64,000 nt of DNA. Source: Xiphophorus maculatus (Eukaryota; Chordata; Actinopteri; Cyprinodontiformes; Poeciliidae). The notes under the pieces are model-generated. The model saw only the letters and a program-made list of their open reading frames with translations. It ran no database searches and was not told the DNA's origin. A program made the translations under genes and the position numbers. This document shows, in pieces, positions 59,645 to 64,000 of the stretch (positions are counted from its first letter, which is position 1; each line of letters opens with the position of its first letter). The stretch is taken from NCBI RefSeq assembly GCF_002775205.1, contig NC_036450.1:13597479-13661478 (forward strand). Reading direction: 5' to 3'.

Positions 59645-61037
59645 CATACACTCCTGATCAAAATCTTAAGACCAGTCAAAAAATGGCAAGAATTTGCATT
59701 TTGCACTATTGGATCGTAAGAAGGTTCTAAGTAGAGCTTCACAATGTTAAAAGAAGAAATCAGTGCAAGAGACAAGAACATTTGAGCGGGGAATTAATTG
59801 AAAACTGCATTTATACTCAAACATGATTTTTTTCAGCTGATCAAAAGTTTAAGACCATAGCTCAAAAAAACCCGAAAACCCCCCAAAACAGAAACAAAGT
59901 GTCAAAAAAAGGACTCAGTAATGAGTAGCTCCACCATTCTTGTTGATGACTTCAAACAATCGTTTAGGCATGCTTGATGCCAGTGTTTCCAGGAGGCTAG
60001 TGGGAACGTTGCTCCAAGTGTTGAAGATGGCTTCACGAAGGGCATCCACTGTCTGGAACTGATGTCCATTTTTGTAAACTTCCCTTGCCATCCATCCCCA
60101 AATGTTCTCAATTGGGTTTAGATCCGGGGAACATGCAGGATGGTCCAAAAGAGTGATGTTATTCTCTTGGAAGAACTCCTTTGTCAGGCGGGCATTGTGA
60201 ACTGCAGCATTGTCCTGTTGAAAAACCCAATCATTACCACACAGACAAGGGCCCTCAGTCATGAGGGATGCCCGCTGCAACATCTCCACATAGCCAGCTG
60301 CTGTTTGACGCCCCTGCACAACCTGAAGCTCCATTGTTCCATTGAAGGAAAACGCACCCCAAATCATGATGGCGCCCCCACCACTGTGCCGTGTAGAAAA
60401 CATCTCAGGTGGGATCTCCCTGTCATGCCAGTAACGTTGGAAGCCATCAGGACCATCAAGGTTAAATTTTTTCTCATCAGAGAAGACAACTTTCTTCCAC
60501 CTTTCAATGTCCCATGTTTGGTGCACCCTTGCAAAGTCCAAACGGGCAATTCTGTGGCGTTGAAGAAGACGTGGCCTTTGAAGACGTTTTTTGTTTCTGA
60601 AGCCCTTCTCTCGCAGATGCCGTCTGATGGTTATTGGGCTGCAGTCAGCACCAGTAATGGCCTTAATTTGGGTAGAGGATCGTCCCGTGTCTTGACGGAG
60701 AGCCAATCGGATCCTGCGGCTCAGAGCTGGTGAAATTTTTTGGGGTCTACCACTTGACTTTTTTGTTCCATAACCCTCAGGATCGTTTAAAAAATGCAAA
60801 ATGACTGTCTTACTGCGTCCAACCTCAGCAGCGATGGCACGTTGCGAGAGGCCTTGCTTATGCAGCTCAACAATCCTACCACGTTCAAAGTCAGTGAGCT
60901 TTTTTGCTTTTGCCATCAGGAGGTCTTGACAGTGTAAAGACTTCACAGAAAATGACATGGAATCCAGATGTTTGCACAGCTTTTGGCTTTTAAAGACTAT
61001 GGTCTTAAACTTTTGATCAGCTGAAGAAATCATGTTT
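59645..61037 (-). mobile_element. Tc1-like transposon, right end cut at the duplication join
   Basis: The left terminal region shows two direct repeats: an outer TCCTGATCAAAATCTTAAGA near 59652 and an inner CTGATCAAAAGTTTAAGACC near 59837. This is the IR/DR arrangement of Tc1 elements. On the right only the inner repeat (inverted, about 61001-61037) is present; the outer about 180 bp are missing and sequence jumps to the unit 2 LINE tail at 61038. A TA precedes the left end. The transposase inside is open (separate entry). The structure implies that the element was inserted in iscu intron 1 before duplication. Confidence 0.88.
59915..60916 (-). CDS. Tc1-like DD34E transposase, open reading frame
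   Basis: Cut-and-paste transposase of 333 aa from ATG at 60916 ([19 protein letters not shown]); the open frame extends upstream to 61033, but this Met matches the usual family start. An N-terminal paired-like helix-turn-helix DNA-binding region ([18 protein letters not shown]) is followed by an AT-hook-like SSGRPQK. The catalytic triad is Asp147 (SDEKKF), Asp235 (QQDNAAVH) and Glu270 (NPIENIW), with 34 residues between the last two. A Gly-rich [11 protein letters not shown] segment is present. No stop or frameshift is seen, so the element is young. This copy lacks a complete right end and probably cannot move by itself, though its protein could act on other copies. Confidence 0.93.
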   Translation of the reverse strand: MAKAKKLTDFERGRIVELHKQGLSQRAIAAEVGRSKTVILHFLNDPEGYGTKKSSGRPQKISPALSRRIRLALRQDTGRSSTQIKAITGADCSPITIRRHLREKGFRNKKRLQRPRLLQRHRIARLDFARVHQTWDIERWKKVVFSDEKKFNLDGPDGFQRYWHDREIPPEMFSTRHSGGGAIMIWGAFSFNGTMELQVVQGRQTAAGYVEMLQRASLMTEGPCLCGNDWVFQQDNAAVHNARLTKEFFQENNITLLDHPACSPDLNPIENIWGWMAREVYKNGHQFQTVDALREAIFNTWSNVPTSLLETLASSMPKRLFEVINKNGGATHY

Positions 61038-61557
61038 ATACTTTATTTAAGATAAGATAAATCTTTATTGTCATTGTCACAAGAACAACGAAATTCAAAA
61101 GGTGCCAACAGTCAGTGCACATGCCTAAAAACAAAAAATAACTGTCTCACAATTCACACACAATTCAAGAATCAACAAACAACTGGCAACCCCCCCCCGC
61201 CCCAAAAAAAACACTAAATAAGAACAGCAGCCACATTCTCACATACATCATTTATGATGATTAATGGTTGTTTTTGATTGCATTTAGTTTTGTTATTGCT
61301 GTCGGGTAGAAACTGTCTCTGAGACGGCTGGTTCTTGTTCCGATTGCTCTGTATCTTCTGCCTGAAGGCATCAGTGTGAACCGAAGGGAAATTAAATGTC
61401 GTGACTTATATCCTCCAAATATCTTCATAGAGTTGTCGTGGATGTTGATGATGCGAGCAGGAAGGACTCCAGTAGAGGTCAGTCTTGCAAAGAATTTGAA
61501 GAAACCTCTGACTGAAGGCTGTTGGTGTTTGACAGTCATGACATGTTAACAGGTCAA
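61038..61557 (-). mobile_element. LINE 3' end, unit 2 copy
   Basis: Duplicate of the LINE tail at 53078. It has two GATAA tail units instead of four and lacks about 40 bp near 61380. Confidence 0.5.
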
Positions 61558-62440
61558 CATCAGCAGAGATAAAATTTCACAGTAATGTGTCCTGGACGAC
61601 ACAATCAGTGGTTGACAAGCACTACTTATTGACCCAATTTGTCTCTCTAAACCTATTGCTGGCTGTATAACTGAAAGCCTGGCCGTTGGAGTTGGAGATA
61701 TGATTGTTACCCATAATGATAATTTTCATTTGTCTGAGACCTTACGCTTAATTTGATTTGGGGAACATGATTATGCATTCTGACTACTAACCAGACAGCA
61801 GTATTATCGTCTCTTTTATATTGTCCACATTTTGCATCCTAGTATTCTGGTATACTTTGGTTTAAAGCAAGCTAATGAGCAAATGCTGAAATATTTTAGT
61901 AGTATATTTGATATATTTTGAAGTAAAACTTTCAGTAACAGCACCAAGCAGGTAGGAGCAGTGGAAATTGACACCCATCTGGGGTAAAACCTGAAGATTA
62001 CCTACACAAAATTACCCCTATCAATAAAACTTTCTCAACCAAGTTCTAAGTTATGTTTTGTTTGGAGAATAAAATACTTTAAATAACAAACAAATTTTAA
62101 GTGTTTATTCAGTGTGTCCTTTGCATATTTTGGATTGTCTCAGTAAAACAACCACGAGATTGTTAATTTTTTTTTACAGTATGTAAGCAAACAATTTAAA
62201 TAAATAAAGTGCATGTTGAATTTTAATAAAATACTTACTTTTTATTGCATAGAACAACAATTTATTGTAGATAATTCATTTAGTTACAACCACGGCATTT
62301 TTGTTTCAGTTACAAAGGATAGCAAAAGTTATTAAAAGCTATCAAAAAGTTTAAGTACACAATATAAGTTTTGTGTTTTTTACAGCTAAAGATTTAAATT
62401 AACTTAAAGAAGATCAAAATGCAATGAGTTTTTTTTATTT

Positions 62441-63454
62441 TTAGGAAATAGTGTGAGTTTCAATTATTTCCATTGACTTGGATCTTGACTGATTGAACCC
62501 AGTCGTGTGGATATCCTCAGCCATCGCCTCCTCATACCTTGACATTACAGAGTGCTTCAGAGTTTGCTTGAAGTCATTGCCAACGAACACGTAGAGAATG
62601 GGGGAGATTAAGGCATTAGCTGCTGCCAGGGTGGCCCCCACTTTTAGTCCAACCAGAAGCATCTCTATATTGTGTTCCATAAAGTTAATTTCCATGAGAC
62701 AAAAGGTATGGTAGGGGACCCAGCAGAAGAAAAACGACAGGATGAGTGCCACCATGATTTTATAAGGCCTTTTAGATCGAATGGTTGAGCCTCTCAGCTT
62801 CAGACCGATCACCGCGCAGCTGAACACAATAATCAAGAAAGGAACAAGAAATCCACAGAAGAACCGACCCAGTACCACAGCCTCATGACTGACATTGGAG
62901 CTGTAAATCAACCGGCACTTGGTGAAGGAGTCTTGAACTGCGGTGGTTCTAAAAATGGCTGAAGGAAGCGTTAGGAGTCCAGCAAGAAGCCACATCAGGG
63001 CGACTGTTCCATAGGCTTTGTGCACCGTTCGGTGGTTGTTTGCCCACACAGGGAACAAAACAAGGACACAACGGTCAGCGCTGATTAAGACCAACAGAAA
63101 CACACTACTGTACATGTTGAGAAACAAAGCAGAGGAGATGAACTTGCACAAAAACTGGCCAAAAGGCCAGTTTGAGGTCAGAGAGTAAAAAACGTCAAAG
63201 GGCAACAGGATACAAAAAAACAAGTCCGAAAGAGCCAGGCTGATGTACCAGGTGGTGATGACTGTTCTTTTCATTTTACACCCACAGATCCATACCACTA
63301 CAGCGTTCCCAATCAGACCAAAAACTGATATGAAGATGTTGACCACAGCAAGAACATGAGTCACAGAGGCCTGGGAGAACTTTGATTGTTGCAGGACGTT
63401 TTCAGTTTCATTGATGGGAGTGTAGTCTTCATATTCAATGTAATCCAATTCCAT
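62441..63454 (-). CDS. Chemerin-receptor-like (CMKLR1-like) GPCR, copy 2
   Basis: Duplicate of the gene at 54520, same 337-aa length, fully open, with the same leader exon (donor at 63585/63584, coding exon from 63465). It differs from copy 1 by eight residues: E87D, V153L, Y177F, Q181R, N183I, K191E, I203L and F287L. There are also six silent changes. N183I removes an NxS glycosylation sequon in extracellular loop 2. The DRC and SPxxY variants are shared, so they predate the duplication. The leader, intron and upstream sequence are duplicated too, so both genes could be expressed from similar promoters. Assignment to a CMKLR1-like subgroup is by remembered similarity; the true ligand is unknown. 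Confidence 0.88.
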   Translation of the reverse strand: MELDYIEYEDYTPINETENVLQQSKFSQASVTHVLAVVNIFISVFGLIGNAVVVWICGCKMKRTVITTWYISLALSDLFFCILLPFDVFYSLTSNWPFGQFLCKFISSALFLNMYSSVFLLVLISADRCVLVLFPVWANNHRTVHKAYGTVALMWLLAGLLTLPSAIFRTTAVQDSFTKCRLIYSSNVSHEAVVLGRFFCGFLVPFLIIVFSCAVIGLKLRGSTIRSKRPYKIMVALILSFFFCWVPYHTFCLMEINFMEHNIEMLLVGLKVGATLAAANALISPILYVFVGNDFKQTLKHSVMSRYEEAMAEDIHTTGFNQSRSKSMEIIETHTIS

Positions 63455-64000
63455 TGTTAGTTTTTCTAAAAGAAAAAAAATATATATAACATTCCTCAAA
63501 AACATGGTCATACATACAACACTGAAAATAAAGAGCAACTACAATCTAAAGTGTAGCTCAAAGTAGATAAAGCTAAATACTCACTTCTTGTGTGGATGTA
63601 AAAACAGACCGTAACATCTCCCTTCTGTAGTTCTCTGTGCTGAATATAACTTCTCACTTCTCTTTCTCTGAGCGTGTTGCTTAACAGTTTCAGGATTACA
63701 AGAAACGAGTAGGTTGGAAACAGTGTGGAGAGGTGTAACGCCCTGTCAGAACGATAAGCATCAGAACGCAGCTTCATTCAGCATGTTACAAAAGTGTTAA
63801 CACACGGAAACATTTTAACATTTTGTGATACCGCCACACATGTTAGGAAGTTTCTGAGACAAATTATTGCAGTGTACCAAGTAGTTGAGAAGTAGAAGGG
63901 AAATGACACCTGGTTTTGATTGTTTTTTGTTTTTTACAAAAACTGTTTTGTAAAATAAAAACAATTTAACAAAATATTAAAACACATGGTTTTTAATTTT
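63455..64000 (-). other. GPCR copy 2 leader exon, intron and promoter region
   Basis: Nearly identical to 55534-56080. Leader exon donor at 63585/63584 and coding-exon acceptor at 63465. Confidence 0.55.

Larger units (their letters stand above)
53078..61037. repeat. Tandem duplication, unit 1 (about 7.96 kb)
   Basis: Sequence from ATACTTTATTTAAGATAAG at 53078 recurs from 61038 and stays aligned to the window end (56080 against 64000). Unit 1 contains a LINE tail, the GPCR gene, decayed repeats, iscu exon 1 and most of a Tc1 element. Small indels separate the copies, for example four against two GATAA units and an about 40-bp gap near 53420. Confidence 0.95.
61038..64000. repeat. Tandem duplication, unit 2 (runs off the window)
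   Basis: Matches 53078-56080 at about 98-99% by eye, after small indels. The join to unit 1 is at 61037/61038, inside the right end of the Tc1 element. Confidence 0.95.

Noticed and set aside
60140-60733. 197-codon plus-strand open frame in the Tc1 element
   Set aside because: Antisense shadow of the transposase gene.
59463-61037. Search for iscu exon 2 (VVDHYENPRNVG) after exon 1 in unit 1
   Set aside because: Not found in any frame; only intron and Tc1 sequence are present.
54520-63454. Positive selection on the GPCR pair
   Set aside because: Eight replacement and six silent changes give a ratio below one per site; only the loop-2 clustering is kept as an observation.

Overview
The window is vertebrate genomic DNA, almost certainly from a teleost fish. 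Its genes are multi-exon and encode vertebrate proteins. Introns are AT-rich and carry fish-type MITEs, a Tc1-like transposon and LINE tails, and promoters are CpG-rich. Exon structures were built by hand from open frames, splice sites and remembered vertebrate proteins. No alignment program was run.

Layout. (1) 24-11624, plus strand: the last 14 exons of setd1b, an H3K4 methyltransferase, including a U12-type AT-AC intron. (2) 16579-19835, minus: a ca15-like GPI-anchored carbonic anhydrase in 8 exons. (3) 24544-34994, minus: dgcr2, a membrane receptor with LDLa, C-type lectin and VWC domains. (4) 36936-41193, minus: ess2, a spliceosome C-complex protein. (5) 42241-43721, minus: gsc2, a goosecoid-type homeobox gene. 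(6) 46366-48904, plus: a two-exon MADF-BESS gene. (7) 49653-51975, minus: rnf185, an ER-membrane RING E3 ligase. (8) 53078-64000: a young tandem duplication of about 7.96 kb. The first unit is complete and the second runs off the window.

Each duplicated unit carries an intron-free chemerin-receptor-like GPCR on the minus strand. The first unit also carries exon 1 and the promoter of iscu, then a Tc1-like transposon with an open transposase. The join between units falls inside the right end of this transposon. The iscu exon in the window is therefore an orphan copy cut off from the rest of its gene; the working iscu should lie just past the window. The two GPCR copies differ at 14 of 1014 coding bases. 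Four of the eight amino-acid changes fall in 15 residues of extracellular loop 2, and one removes a glycosylation sequon. This is the part of the window most worth follow-up.

The genes do not form one pathway. The order ca15-dgcr2-ess2-gsc2 matches the mouse block Car15-Dgcr2-Ess2-Gsc2 (human 22q11). The human relatives of setd1b, cmklr1 and iscu lie on 12q23-24. The window therefore looks like part of an old vertebrate linkage group. Most non-genic sequence is intron or spacer filled with decayed non-autonomous DNA elements, AT-rich tandem repeats and microsatellites.
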